DNA from: Cobetia marina
Lineage (GTDB): Bacteria > Pseudomonadota > Gammaproteobacteria > Pseudomonadales > Halomonadaceae
NCBI RefSeq assembly: GCF_001720485.1
Contig: NZ_CP017114.1
Coordinates: forward strand, 3,720,001-3,784,000
Direction: 5' to 3'
Length of the DNA stretch: 64,000 bases
Part shown: piece by piece, positions 1 to 8,335 of the stretch
Position numbering within the stretch: position 1 is the stretch's first letter
How the letters are laid out: each line of letters opens with the position of its first letter
Position numbers and translations under genes: made by a program
The notes under the pieces: generated by a model
Database searches by the model: none
Told to the model about the DNA's origin: nothing
The model's input: the letters and a program-made list of their open reading frames with translations, nothing else

Positions 1-981
1 CCCCCTCGCTCCAGCGATTTCGAGCCGGCCAGCGGCAGGCTGCGCGCCCGGCTGTTCCACTGGATCTTCGAGTCCGACACCAAGGCGGCCAAGGCCTTCG
101 ATATCGCGCTGGTCGCGATGATTCTCGCCAGCGTCGCCGTGGTGATGCTCGATAGCGTGCCATCGCTGAATGCCCGCCATGGGGAGCTGTTCCGCATCCT
201 GGAATGGACCTTCACCCTGCTGTTCACGCTGGAATACGCAGTACGCCTCTATTGCCTCAAACATCCCGGCACCTGGGCGAAGGGCTTCTACGGCGTGCTC
301 GACCTGCTGTCGATCGCCCCGACCTGGCTCTCGCTGCTGATTCCGGGGGCGCAGGCACTGCTGGTGGTGCGCGTGCTGCGCGTGCTGCGGTTGTTCCGCG
401 TGCTGCGCCTGATGGCCTTCGTCGGCGAAGGTCGCATGCTGGTCGAGGCTCTCGCGCGCAGTCGTCGCAAGATCCTGCTGTTCTTCATCACCGTACTCAG
501 CATCATCACGGTATTCGGTGCCCTGATCTATCTGATCGAACCCCCGGAAGCCGGCTTCACCTCCATCCCCAAGGCGCTCTACTGGGCGGTGGTGACGCTG
601 ACCACGGTGGGCTACGGCGATATCGCCCCCATCACGCCCTTGGGCCAGTTCATCTCGGCGATGATGATGATACTGGGCTATTCGATTCTCGCCGTGCCCA
701 CCGGCGTGTTCTCGGCCGAGGTGCTCAACGGCCTGCGCATGCAGCAGACCAGCGATGAAGCCTGCCCCGGCTGTGGCCGTGAGGGCCATGATCGCAATGC
801 CAAGTACTGCAAGTTCTGCGGCACCTGGCTGGATGAAGACACGCGTGACCCACGCGAGCCTGAGCCTGAACCAGAGCCTGAGACAGACCCAGAACCCGGA
901 CCTGAGCCCGACGCCGAGCCGCCAGCGAAGGAGGAAACCGCCTCCCCAGGCGACGACTCCCCCGACCGCGACCGCAGCTGA
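1..981 (+). CDS. Voltage-gated-type potassium/ion channel with C-terminal zinc ribbon (5' end missing)
   Basis: The frame is open from base 1, so the start lies outside the window. The product is an inner-membrane channel. An arginine-rich S4-like segment (VLRVLRLFRVLRL) sits at about in-window residues 120-138. A pore helix with the K+ selectivity filter TTVGYGD is at about 201-207, followed by the inner helix. After the membrane part there is a small zinc ribbon with two CxxC pairs (about residues 255/258 and 270/273), then a tail made of Glu-Pro/Asp-Pro repeats. The filter makes potassium selectivity likely (family knowledge). The zinc ribbon and acidic tail look like a cytoplasmic sensor or docking module, which is inference. 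A perfect hairpin ends the gene at 1021-1065. Confidence 0.9.
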   Translation, partial: PPRSSDFEPASGRLRARLFHWIFESDTKAAKAFDIALVAMILASVAVVMLDSVPSLNARHGELFRILEWTFTLLFTLEYAVRLYCLKHPGTWAKGFYGVLDLLSIAPTWLSLLIPGAQALLVVRVLRVLRLFRVLRLMAFVGEGRMLVEALARSRRKILLFFITVLSIITVFGALIYLIEPPEAGFTSIPKALYWAVVTLTTVGYGDIAPITPLGQFISAMMMILGYSILAVPTGVFSAEVLNGLRMQQTSDEACPGCGREGHDRNAKYCKFCGTWLDEDTRDPREPEPEPEPETDPEPGPEPDAEPPAKEETASPGDDSPDRDRS

Positions 982-1020
982 CGAGGCCGAGTGTCACTCG
1001 GCACACGGCAACGCCTCGGA

Positions 1021-1065
1021 AATGACAACGCCCCCGAGACCGCAAGGTCCGGGGGCGTTGTCATT
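1021..1065. terminator. Bidirectional intrinsic terminator
   Basis: The two 16-base arms (AATGACAACGCCCCCG and its exact complement) enclose a second small stem, GACC/GGTC, capped by a GCAA tetraloop. It lies between the plus-strand channel gene and the minus-strand phosphatase gene, so it can serve both. Confidence 0.75.
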
Positions 1066-1085
1066 CAGCCGGAAGCCGGCAAGGG

Positions 1086-1895
1086 CTAGCGGTCAGAGAA
1101 GGGCTTGTCCCAGGCGGTCAGCGTGGCCTCACTCCAGCTGCCGTAGGAGGCATTCGGCAACATGATCCAATCCTTGCCGAAATGCTGCGCCTGCTCCGCG
1201 ACCAGCGCCTTCTGCTGCTCGGGCGTCTTGTCGGAGAAGTCATCCGCGAAATCATGCAGGCTGTCGCCCAGCTGCATCACGATGTCGTGATCCTTCGCGA
1301 TCGCCTGGCGACGCACTGACTTGCTCGGCCCCAGCAGGCGCACATGGGCGTCATCGACACCGGGCAGACCCAGGGCTTTCAGCGTGGTGACCGTGGCGTC
1401 CTTGTTCTCCTCGTAGCGATCCGACACGTAGTAGATCGCCACGCCACGCGATGCGGCAAGTTCGAGGAACTCTCTGGCCCCCGGAATCAGGGTCGGCTTG
1501 CCCTCTCGTTCCCACGCCTTCCAGGTGTCCCAGCCCGTGAAGTCATGACAGGCCTTCAGGTCACGCACCAGCAGCGCGGAGTTGTCGATCACGGTTTCAT
1601 CAAGGTCGGTCATGATCGCGGCAGGTTTCTCGTCATCACGAGATGCCAGCAGTGTCTCCAGCTGACGTGTCGCCAGCGCATAGCTCTGACGCTGCAGGGC
1701 CGCGACTTCCGCCGATTGCTGCTGATAGCGCAGTGCCATGGCATATGCTGCCGGCGGACACTGCGCTGCCTCGGGTGTCTCGGCCGCCTGACTGACGGGA
1801 GCGACTCCCAGGCCCATGATTCCTGCCAGTGTCGCGACCCTGGTGGCTCTCGCCAGCAATGAGACACGCGCTTGAGATGAAAACGTGATCGGCAT
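1086..1895 (-). CDS. Periplasmic HAD-superfamily acid phosphatase (5'-nucleotidase e(P4)-like)
   Basis: A phosphomonoesterase of the HAD acid phosphatase/e(P4) group, expected to remove phosphate from nucleotides outside the inner membrane. The N-terminus has a signal peptide with a likely cleavage after SQA (about residue 37). I see no lipobox, so it is probably soluble and periplasmic rather than a lipoprotein. The catalytic motif DLDET has the nucleophile Asp near 97 and the acid/base Asp near 99. YYVSDRYEENK (about 156) is the second motif and QLGDSLHDFAD (about 208) the metal-binding motif. The ATG at 1895 is preferred because AGAGGA lies 6 bases upstream. An in-frame ATG 18 bases earlier has no SD. 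It stands alone. Confidence 0.88.
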   Translation of the reverse strand: MPITFSSQARVSLLARATRVATLAGIMGLGVAPVSQAAETPEAAQCPPAAYAMALRYQQQSAEVAALQRQSYALATRQLETLLASRDDEKPAAIMTDLDETVIDNSALLVRDLKACHDFTGWDTWKAWEREGKPTLIPGAREFLELAASRGVAIYYVSDRYEENKDATVTTLKALGLPGVDDAHVRLLGPSKSVRRQAIAKDHDIVMQLGDSLHDFADDFSDKTPEQQKALVAEQAQHFGKDWIMLPNASYGSWSEATLTAWDKPFSDR

Positions 1896-2070
1896 CGATG
1901 ATCCTCTGTGCATGATAGGTATGTCGTTGAATTATCAAGACAGCCGAATATTAACACTCAGCGTTATTGAATTCCTGTTCAACGACCTCGCCTGCCATGT
2001 CACCATCCGCTTCTCGTCGTCATGAGCAACGCGTCATGAGCATCTCGCCACGCGCGTCATGCGGCGTGCC

Positions 2071-2694
2071 TCACTCGACGAAGTTCGAGATGTCGCCTCG
2101 TCCTTCGCGCACGATGACGGGCGGCAGGTCGCGCAGGTCCACCACGCTGGTGGCCTCCAGGCGGCAGGCCCCACCATCGATGATCAGATCCAGCGCATGC
2201 CCGAAGCGCTGGCGGATCTCTTCCGGGTCCGTCATCGGCAGCTCCTCGCCCGGCGGAATCAGCGTCACGCTCATCAGCGGTTCGTGATGTGCCTCCAGCA
2301 AGGCATGCGTGATGGCATGGTCCGGTACGCGCACGCCGATGGAGCGACGCTTGGGATGCAACAGCAGGCGTGGCACTTCGGTGGTCGCGTGGAGGATGAA
2401 GGTGAAGGCTCCGGGCGTGTGGCTCTTGAGCAGTCGGAAGACGGCATTGTCCACCTTGGCGTAGGTACCGATTTCCGACAGATCCGAGCACATCAGGGTG
2501 AAGTTGTGCTTGTCATCGAGTTCACGCAGACGCTTGATGCGCTCGATGGCTTTCTTCTCGCCCAAGTGGCAACCCAGTGCATAGCCGGAATCGGTCGGGT
2601 AGGCGATCACGCCCCCTTGCCGAATGATGGCAACCGCTTGATCGATAAGACGTTTCTGCGGGTTTTCAGGGTGTATCTGGAAAAACTGTCCCAT
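2071..2694 (-). CDS. yciO: YciO/YrdC-family protein (threonylcarbamoyl-AMP synthase-like)
   Basis: The 207-residue protein has the YrdC/Sua5/YciO fold: the nucleotide- and RNA-binding region with GGVIAYPTDSGYALGC near the N-terminus, KHNFTLMCSDLSEI, and SIGVRVPDH further on. YrdC proteins make threonylcarbamoyl-AMP for the tRNA t6A37 modification. The length and sequence fit the YciO branch, whose own role is less clear. The start has AAGGAG 7 bases upstream. The gene lies just downstream of the PHP-domain gene on the same strand, as in E. coli, where yciO neighbours the rnm (yciV) gene, and is probably cotranscribed with it. Confidence 0.9.
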   Translation of the reverse strand: MGQFFQIHPENPQKRLIDQAVAIIRQGGVIAYPTDSGYALGCHLGEKKAIERIKRLRELDDKHNFTLMCSDLSEIGTYAKVDNAVFRLLKSHTPGAFTFILHATTEVPRLLLHPKRRSIGVRVPDHAITHALLEAHHEPLMSVTLIPPGEELPMTDPEEIRQRFGHALDLIIDGGACRLEATSVVDLRDLPPVIVREGRGDISNFVE

Positions 2695-2835
2695 GCGGCG
2701 CTCCTTGCGTCAGCACAGTGCGCCGGACACTGGCGCACTGATCTCGGCGAACTCTCGACAAATTCTCGGCGAACTCTCGACAAGACCGGCCTGACACGAC
2801 GCGACACGTCAGTCAGGCCGGCCCAGCCATCTCTA

Positions 2836-3840
2836 TCACATGGTGGCGGTGGCGGCCGCAAAAAAGGGTGCAAGGCGCGGATGACACCAGACGGGCGGCA
2901 CTCTGGTGCGCGGTGGCGGACTCATGCTGCCGGGTGCCAGCGGCCCCCCGGGGAAGTGGAAATCACTGCCGACGGAAGCATAGAGGCCCAGTTCATCCAG
3001 CTGACGCGCCAGGTCACGCGCACGGTCGATGTTCTGGAAGCCGCTGACCAGCTCGGCGGCCTCACCGCCGGCAGAGATGAAGTCCCGCAGCAGCTCACCG
3101 CGCTTGGTGCGGGTGAGCTTGTAGCGCATCGGGTGCGCCATCACCGCGACACCGCCATCGGCACGTATCCATCCCACCGCCTCTTCCATCTCGGGCCAGT
3201 GTGCCTTGACGTCGCCCTTCTGGCCGGAGCCCAGGTGACGCTTGAAGGCATCCTGAAGATCACGGGCCAGCCCCGCCTCCACCAGCGCGCGCGCGAAGTC
3301 GGGCCGCGACAGGGGGCGGTCTCCCGACCCGCTGAGCGTGGCCTGCTCACGGGCACGCTGCATGGCATCACTCAGTCCCAGCTTCTCCATGCGCGCGGCG
3401 ATCTCGTGACTGCGCCGCTCACGTGCATCATGTTGCTGCCTGAGGCCGGCGCTCAACGCGTCTCCGGCGCCCTCGGGCATCAGCGCCACCAGGTGGATGG
3501 TCTGATTGCGCCAGCGCACGGACAGCTCGCAGCCCGGCAGCAGGGTGACGCCATGGGCAATCGCCGCCTGCTGAGCCTCGAAGATGCCTTCCATGCTGTC
3601 GTGATCGGTCAGTGACATGCGCGAGACGCCGCGCCGCGCGACCAGCGCGACCAGCTCTGCCGGCGCCATGCCGCCATCGGAGGCGGTCGAGTGCATGTGC
3701 AGGTCGATGTCCGGCACCTCGATGTCCGTCTCGAAACGCTGGGGCAGCGCGCGGGGGACCGGACGGGCAGGCGGTGGCGATGATGGCTGGTGAGCGGGCG
3801 ACTCGGATGTCGGCGGATGGTCGGACAGGACGTCGGACAC
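2836..3840 (-). CDS. rnm: PHP-domain phosphoesterase (RNase AM / nucleoside 3',5'-bisphosphate phosphatase, YciV type)
   Basis: A PHP-family metal-dependent phosphoesterase. HxHSTxSDG is at residues 48-57, SLTDHDS about 40 residues later, then a GCELS glutamate and histidines downstream (AHPMRY, SDFHFPGG) that complete the three-metal site. E. coli YciV/Rnm trims 5' ends of structured RNAs and hydrolyses 3',5'-bisphosphates, and the same role is inferred here. I chose the GTG at 3840 because AGAGG lies just upstream. The ATG 48 bases further up has no SD and would add a sequence unlike the family. A Pro/Ser-rich stretch of about 40 residues precedes the catalytic domain. The gene reads toward yciO. 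Confidence 0.85.
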   Translation of the reverse strand: MSDVLSDHPPTSESPAHQPSSPPPARPVPRALPQRFETDIEVPDIDLHMHSTASDGGMAPAELVALVARRGVSRMSLTDHDSMEGIFEAQQAAIAHGVTLLPGCELSVRWRNQTIHLVALMPEGAGDALSAGLRQQHDARERRSHEIAARMEKLGLSDAMQRAREQATLSGSGDRPLSRPDFARALVEAGLARDLQDAFKRHLGSGQKGDVKAHWPEMEEAVGWIRADGGVAVMAHPMRYKLTRTKRGELLRDFISAGGEAAELVSGFQNIDRARDLARQLDELGLYASVGSDFHFPGGPLAPGSMSPPPRTRVPPVWCHPRLAPFFAAATATM

Positions 3841-4095
3841 GGGAAAACCTCTCGGGATGAACGTCCAGAGCCTAGAGTTGCCGATCATGCTGGCAAGCCC
3901 TCGGCAGGGACGTCAGGGGCAGTGTTGACTGCCGTATATGTCTGGAAGCCACATGGGCTTTGTCAGCAGGCAGCAATGGCGGCAGAATGAACGCATGCAG
4001 GCAAGGGTGCGCCGCTGGTTGCCAAAGGATACCACTCGCACAAGCCCTTGCCTTCCCGACGGCACCGCCGTCGTGTCCAGGAGTGTGTGTTTCTC

Positions 4096-4677
4096 ATGAA
4101 GATGTTGCTCGACTTTCTGCCGATCGTGATCTTCTTCGCCGTCTACAAGACGACTGGCGACATGATCATGGCCACGGCCGTACTGATCCCTGCCACCCTC
4201 GCCCAGGTGCTCTATATCTACTGGCGTCACAAGCGTGTCGAGAAGATGCAGCTGGTCACGCTGGCGCTGGTCGTCGTGCTGGGTGGCGCGACCGTGCTGT
4301 TCGGCAACAGCGCCTTCATCCAGTGGAAGCCGACCGTGGTCAACTGGCTGTTTGCCGTCGCCTTCCTGCTCTCGCCGCTGTTCGGCGGCAAGCCGCTGGT
4401 GGAGCGCATGATGGAGAAGGCGATCCAGCTGCCGCGTGCCATCTGGCACCGCCTCAACCTGGCGTGGGTGGTATTCTTCCTCGCCATGGGCGGCCTCAAC
4501 ATCTATGTCTTCAGCCACTATTCGGAAGACATCTGGGTCGATTTCAAGCTGTTCGGCATGCTTGGCCTGACACTGCTGTTCGTCATCGTTCAGGGCGTCT
4601 ATCTGTCCCGTCACATGGTGCAGGCCCCTCAGGAAGAGTCTTCCTCTTCCACCTCTTCACATAAGGATGATTCGTGA
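4096..4677 (+). CDS. yciB: Inner-membrane septation protein A (YciB/IspZ)
   Basis: A 193-residue polytopic membrane protein with about five or six hydrophobic helices. It opens with [18 protein letters not shown], typical of YciB, and has the conserved loop [16 protein letters not shown] and a hydrophilic Ser/Glu-rich C-terminus. YciB is linked to envelope integrity and septation in enterobacteria and Shigella (family knowledge). The start ATG at 4096 has AGGAG 12 bases upstream, and an upstream in-frame extension is not conserved-looking. Its stop overlaps the yciI start by one base, so the two genes are translationally coupled. Confidence 0.92.
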   Translation: MKMLLDFLPIVIFFAVYKTTGDMIMATAVLIPATLAQVLYIYWRHKRVEKMQLVTLALVVVLGGATVLFGNSAFIQWKPTVVNWLFAVAFLLSPLFGGKPLVERMMEKAIQLPRAIWHRLNLAWVVFFLAMGGLNIYVFSHYSEDIWVDFKLFGMLGLTLLFVIVQGVYLSRHMVQAPQEESSSSTSSHKDDS

Positions 4678-4976
4678 TGCTGTATTCCATTGTCTGTCAG
4701 GATGTCGAAGGTAGTCTCGAAGCGCGCATGGCAGCACGACCGCCACATCTGGCACGTCTTGAGGCCCTGAATGCCGCAGGCCGTCTGGTCATCGCCGGCC
4801 CCAACCCGGCCATCGACAGCGAAGCACCGGGAGACGCCGGCTTCAGCGGCAGCGTCATCATCGCCGAGTTCGATTCCCTCGAAGAGGCCCAGAAGTGGGC
4901 CGATGCCGATCCCTTCGTCATCGCCGGTGTCTATGCAAGCGCCGAAGTGAAGCCGTTCAAGCAGACACTGCCCTAG
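4677..4976 (+). CDS. yciI: YciI-family protein
   Basis: A small 99-residue cytoplasmic protein with the YciI ferredoxin-like fold: [18 protein letters not shown], then [22 protein letters not shown], with the conserved His and the DPFVIAGVY region. YciI-like proteins include chlorohydrolase/decarboxylase-like enzymes, but the function of the common yciB-linked form is not settled. The ATG at 4677 shares its A with the yciB stop (TGATG), and AAGGA lies 9 bases upstream. A GTG one codon earlier is a less likely start. Confidence 0.9.
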   Translation: MLYSIVCQDVEGSLEARMAARPPHLARLEALNAAGRLVIAGPNPAIDSEAPGDAGFSGSVIIAEFDSLEEAQKWADADPFVIAGVYASAEVKPFKQTLP

Positions 4977-5019
4977 TCCTGACTGCCGCTCGGCCGGTGA
5001 CCGGCGGCTTCGCCCCCTG

Positions 5020-5046
5020 ACGACGGACAGCCTGGCTGTCCGTCGT
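5020..5046 (+). terminator. Probable intrinsic terminator after yciB-yciI
   Basis: The arms ACGACGGACAGCC and GGCTGTCCGTCGT are exact complements around a tiny loop. No long T run follows, so strength is uncertain. It sits 43 bases past yciI and before mnmC. Confidence 0.5.
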
Positions 5047-5119
5047 CTGCGTTGGAGACGTTGCCCGGCCACTGCCCTGATGCCCTGCTCTCCCGCTCGA
5101 CCTCCTGCCAGGAATGCCC

Positions 5120-7462
5120 GTGAACGATCGTCCCTCCTCCCCCCGCCAGCCCGCTTCCGCCACGCCTGAGCCGTCCGCATCGTCAGTGTCCGACGCGGCG
5201 CCGAAGGACAGGCCGGACGCCATGACACGCAAGCCTGCGACGACGCCACCGAGCGCGATCGACCCTGTCACGGCACCCGGCGTGGTGCCGGAGGTCCCGC
5301 TGGCACCGCTGGCCGCGCTGGAAGAGGCACGCCTTGAATGGGATGACGCGGCCCCACAGGCCATGGATTACGGGGATGTGTACTTCTCGATCCACGATGG
5401 CCGCGCCGAGACCGTACACGTCTTCCTCGACAGCAACCGGCTGAGCGAGCGCTTCCGTGACTGGCGGGAAGCGCGCCCCTTCGTGATCGGCGAGACCGGC
5501 TTCGGCACCGGCCTCAACATCCTGTGCGCCGCCCAGCGCTTTCTGGCCACGGCACCCGCCGAGGCACGCCTGCATGTCGTCTCGGTGGAAAAGCATCCGA
5601 TGCGTGCCGCGGACCTCGAACGCGCGCTGTCCGCCTGGCCGGATCTCGCCTCATTGGCGAAACCGCTGGTGGCACAATGGCCGGCTGCGGTACTCGGCGT
5701 GCATCGTCTGTGGCTGGATGAGCGCATCACGCTGGATCTGCACTTCGGCGATGCCGTCGAGCGCCTGTCACGCCTCGAAGGAGGCGTGGATGCCTGGTTC
5801 CTCGATGGCTTCTCGCCGTCGAAGAATCCGGAAATGTGGTCACCGGCGCTGTTCGCGGCCATGGCCGGCATCTCGCATCCCGAGGCGACCTTCGCCACCT
5901 TCACCGCCGCGGGCTTCGTGCGGCGCGGCCTGCGGGCGGCAGGCTTCGCCTGGCGCAAGGTGCCCGGCCATGGCATGAAGCGCGAGATGATCTGCGGCGA
6001 GCTGGACGCTGCCACCTCGGCGGCGCGCGCCGAGCTGATGGGGCTTTCCGAAAGGCAGGAACAGCATGTCCAGCCCCGGCCCTCGCTGACATCGCCCGCA
6101 CAGCGCGGGGTGCTTCATCCGCTGCGCCGGGAACAGCCCTGGACGCAGCCGCCCCAGCCGGCGCCCATCTCCCGCGAGACACACGTCGCGGTACTTGGCG
6201 CTGGCATCGCCGGCACCAGCTGCGCCGAGGCGCTGGCGCGGCGTGGCGTGAAGGTCACGCTGATCGACGCCGAAGCCCCCGGTGCGCGGGCCTCCGGCAA
6301 TACCCAGGGGGCGCTCTACGTGAAGCTGGCCGCCGAGACCAACCCTGCCAGCCGCTTCCAGCTGGCCGCGTTGCAATACAGCCGGCGCTGGCTGGCAAGC
6401 CTCGACCCCGAGCAGACCCTGTGGTCCGCCAGCGGCGTGCTGCAGCTGGCCACCAGCGAGCGTGAGCGCAAGCGCCAACAGCGCTTCGCGGACAATCACC
6501 CGCTGCCCGAGGCGCTGCTCAGGCCGGTCACTGCCGACCAGGCCAGCCAGATCGCCGGCAGCGAGATCACCTTCGATGGCCTCTTCTATCCCGTCGCGGG
6601 CTGGGTGCGTCCGAAGGCGCTGTGTCAGCACCTCGCCGCCACGCCGGGCGTCAACTTTCGGCAGGCGCGCATCGAGGCCATTCAGTCGCTGGGGGCCGAG
6701 GAAGGCAGAGAGGAAGGCGGAAAGACAGGCAACGGCGCGCCACGCTGGCAGCTGCAAGCCAGCGACGGCAGCTGTCTGGAAGTGGATCAGCTGATCGTCG
6801 CGCTGGGGGAGCAGACACACCTGCCCGAGCCGCTCGCGCATCTGCCGCTGCAGCCGATTCGTGGTCAGGTCAGCGAGATCACGGTGCCGCCCGAACAGGC
6901 AGCAGGGCTGCCCATGCTCGACAGCGTGGTGTGTGCCGGTGGCTATGTCTCGCCCTGTCAGCGTCACGCCGACGGCAGCGTGACGCTCAGCTTCGGCGCG
7001 ACCTTCGCCCCGCGCGATGAGGATGACTCGGTACGTGAAGCAGACCACATCGCCAATGTCGCCGAGCTGCGCAGTGCGCTGCCCGCCTTCGTCGCTGCCT
7101 GGGAGCAGGCGCGTGGCGTCAGGCTGGAAGACGATGCCTGGCAGGGGCGTGTCGCCTGGCGCGCCGCCAGCCCCGACAAGAGCCCGCTGGCCGGCCCGGC
7201 ACCGGACGCCGCGCAATGGCGTGAGGATTACGCCGCCATGGCCTTCGATGCGAAAAAGCGCGTGCCGTCACTGAGCGGCGCCCATTTGCCCGGCCTGTGG
7301 CTCTCCACCGCGCATGGCTCACGCGGCTTCACCACCGCACCGCTGTGTGCGGAGCTGATCGCCTCACAGCTGTGCGGCGAGCCGCTGCCGCTGGAGCGCG
7401 AACTGGCCGAGCACCTGCACCCGGGACGCCGCCTGATCCGCGATATCGTGCAGCGGCGCTGA
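5120..7462 (+). CDS. mnmC: Bifunctional tRNA mnm5s2U34 methyltransferase / FAD-dependent cmnm5s2U oxidoreductase MnmC
   Basis: MnmC carries out the last two steps that make mnm5s2U at the wobble base of some tRNAs. The N-terminal half is the SAM-dependent methyltransferase (GETGFGTGLN near residue 126, then WFLDGFSPSKNPEMW). The C-terminal half is a DAO-type oxidoreductase with the FAD-binding sequence VLGAGIAGTSCAEALARRG near 357 and a late GSRGFTTAPL motif. At about 780 residues it is longer than the usual 660-690. About 70 low-complexity residues precede the conserved LEWDD start of the family, and there is an acidic/Gly insert near residue 530. The GTG at 5120 is chosen because AGGA is 6 bases upstream. 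The ATG at 5114 directly abuts that SD. Confidence 0.93.
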   Translation: MNDRPSSPRQPASATPEPSASSVSDAAPKDRPDAMTRKPATTPPSAIDPVTAPGVVPEVPLAPLAALEEARLEWDDAAPQAMDYGDVYFSIHDGRAETVHVFLDSNRLSERFRDWREARPFVIGETGFGTGLNILCAAQRFLATAPAEARLHVVSVEKHPMRAADLERALSAWPDLASLAKPLVAQWPAAVLGVHRLWLDERITLDLHFGDAVERLSRLEGGVDAWFLDGFSPSKNPEMWSPALFAAMAGISHPEATFATFTAAGFVRRGLRAAGFAWRKVPGHGMKREMICGELDAATSAARAELMGLSERQEQHVQPRPSLTSPAQRGVLHPLRREQPWTQPPQPAPISRETHVAVLGAGIAGTSCAEALARRGVKVTLIDAEAPGARASGNTQGALYVKLAAETNPASRFQLAALQYSRRWLASLDPEQTLWSASGVLQLATSERERKRQQRFADNHPLPEALLRPVTADQASQIAGSEITFDGLFYPVAGWVRPKALCQHLAATPGVNFRQARIEAIQSLGAEEGREEGGKTGNGAPRWQLQASDGSCLEVDQLIVALGEQTHLPEPLAHLPLQPIRGQVSEITVPPEQAAGLPMLDSVVCAGGYVSPCQRHADGSVTLSFGATFAPRDEDDSVREADHIANVAELRSALPAFVAAWEQARGVRLEDDAWQGRVAWRAASPDKSPLAGPAPDAAQWREDYAAMAFDAKKRVPSLSGAHLPGLWLSTAHGSRGFTTAPLCAELIASQLCGEPLPLERELAEHLHPGRRLIRDIVQRR

Positions 7463-7534
7463 GGCATTGGCGGACACTGGCAGACATGGGTGGACACCGG
7501 CTGAGGCAGAGGGCTCGCCCTCCGATGACGCCTT

Positions 7535-8272
7535 TCAGGGGAGCCGGCACTGCCTGGCAAGCGCCTGACGATCGATGACCTGATAGGTGAAGGAGGGGCG
7601 GCCTATCTGGCCGTAGTGGAAGGCCTCGCTGAGCATGCCGCAGGCCGCCAGATGGCGCAGGTACTTGCGGATGGTCACGCGCGACATGCCCGTGGCGCTC
7701 AGCAACGCCTCGCTGGTGAAACTGTCTTCAGCGCGTGGCAGCGCCTGGATGGCACCGGCGACCAGCGCCAGGGACGCTGCCGTCACACCCTTGGGCAGGC
7801 GGCCATCAGACACCGTCCCCGCCGCGCCACTGACCGCCATGTGCGAGCCGAACAGCTGGTCCAGCTGCTGCTGACTGACCTCCCCCTCGAGACTCTCCAG
7901 CTGCTGGCGACCACGCCGTGCCAGTGCCAGTGCCTGCTGGAAGCGGGCGAAGCTGAAGGGTTTGACCAGGTAATCGCAAACCCCGAGCGCATGCGCGCTG
8001 CGCACCGTGTCCGCCTCACTGGCGGCGGTGATCAGGATCACCTGGATGTCAGGGGCGGCATGGCGTCTCAACCAGCGCAATACCTCCAGACCGCTGCGGC
8101 TGCGCAGATAGACATCCAGCAGCACCAGGTCCACCGCCTCCTGCGCCAGCACCTCCAGCGCCGCGGCGACATCCTCGCACTGGGCGACCAGGCGCATGCC
8201 ATCGATACGATTGAGGTATTCGACATTGAGACGCATGACCATGGGGTCGTCTTCGACTATCAGCACACGCAT
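7535..8272 (-). CDS. CitB/DcuR-type response regulator
   Basis: A 245-residue response regulator. The receiver domain is N-terminal (MRVLIVEDD, phospho-acceptor Asp in LVLLDVYLRSRSG, conserved Lys in YLVKPFSF), and a helix-turn-helix region lies at the C-terminus (SEALLSATGMSRVTIRKYLRHL). This architecture is that of CitB/DpiA/DcuR/MalR regulators of dicarboxylate and citrate metabolism. The ATG at 8272 has AAGGAG at ideal spacing. Upstream ATGs do not. It follows the sensor kinase gene and faces a 2-hydroxycarboxylate transporter, which gives the likely target. Confidence 0.9.
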   Translation of the reverse strand: MRVLIVEDDPMVMRLNVEYLNRIDGMRLVAQCEDVAAALEVLAQEAVDLVLLDVYLRSRSGLEVLRWLRRHAAPDIQVILITAASEADTVRSAHALGVCDYLVKPFSFARFQQALALARRGRQQLESLEGEVSQQQLDQLFGSHMAVSGAAGTVSDGRLPKGVTAASLALVAGAIQALPRAEDSFTSEALLSATGMSRVTIRKYLRHLAACGMLSEAFHYGQIGRPSFTYQVIDRQALARQCRLP

Positions 8273-8335
8273 GCGCTCAGGCTCCTTGATCATGCGGGGT
8301 CTTGGACGGCAGCCGTCCAACGACGTGAAATGCGC

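Noticed and set aside
2059..3615. A 518-codon plus-strand frame over yciO and the PHP gene
   Set aside because: Shadow of two recognised minus-strand genes; the translation is low-complexity and Gln/His/Arg-rich.
7507..7522. Terminator between mnmC and the response regulator gene
   Set aside because: GAGGGC/GCCCTC has only a two-base loop and no T run; too weak to call.
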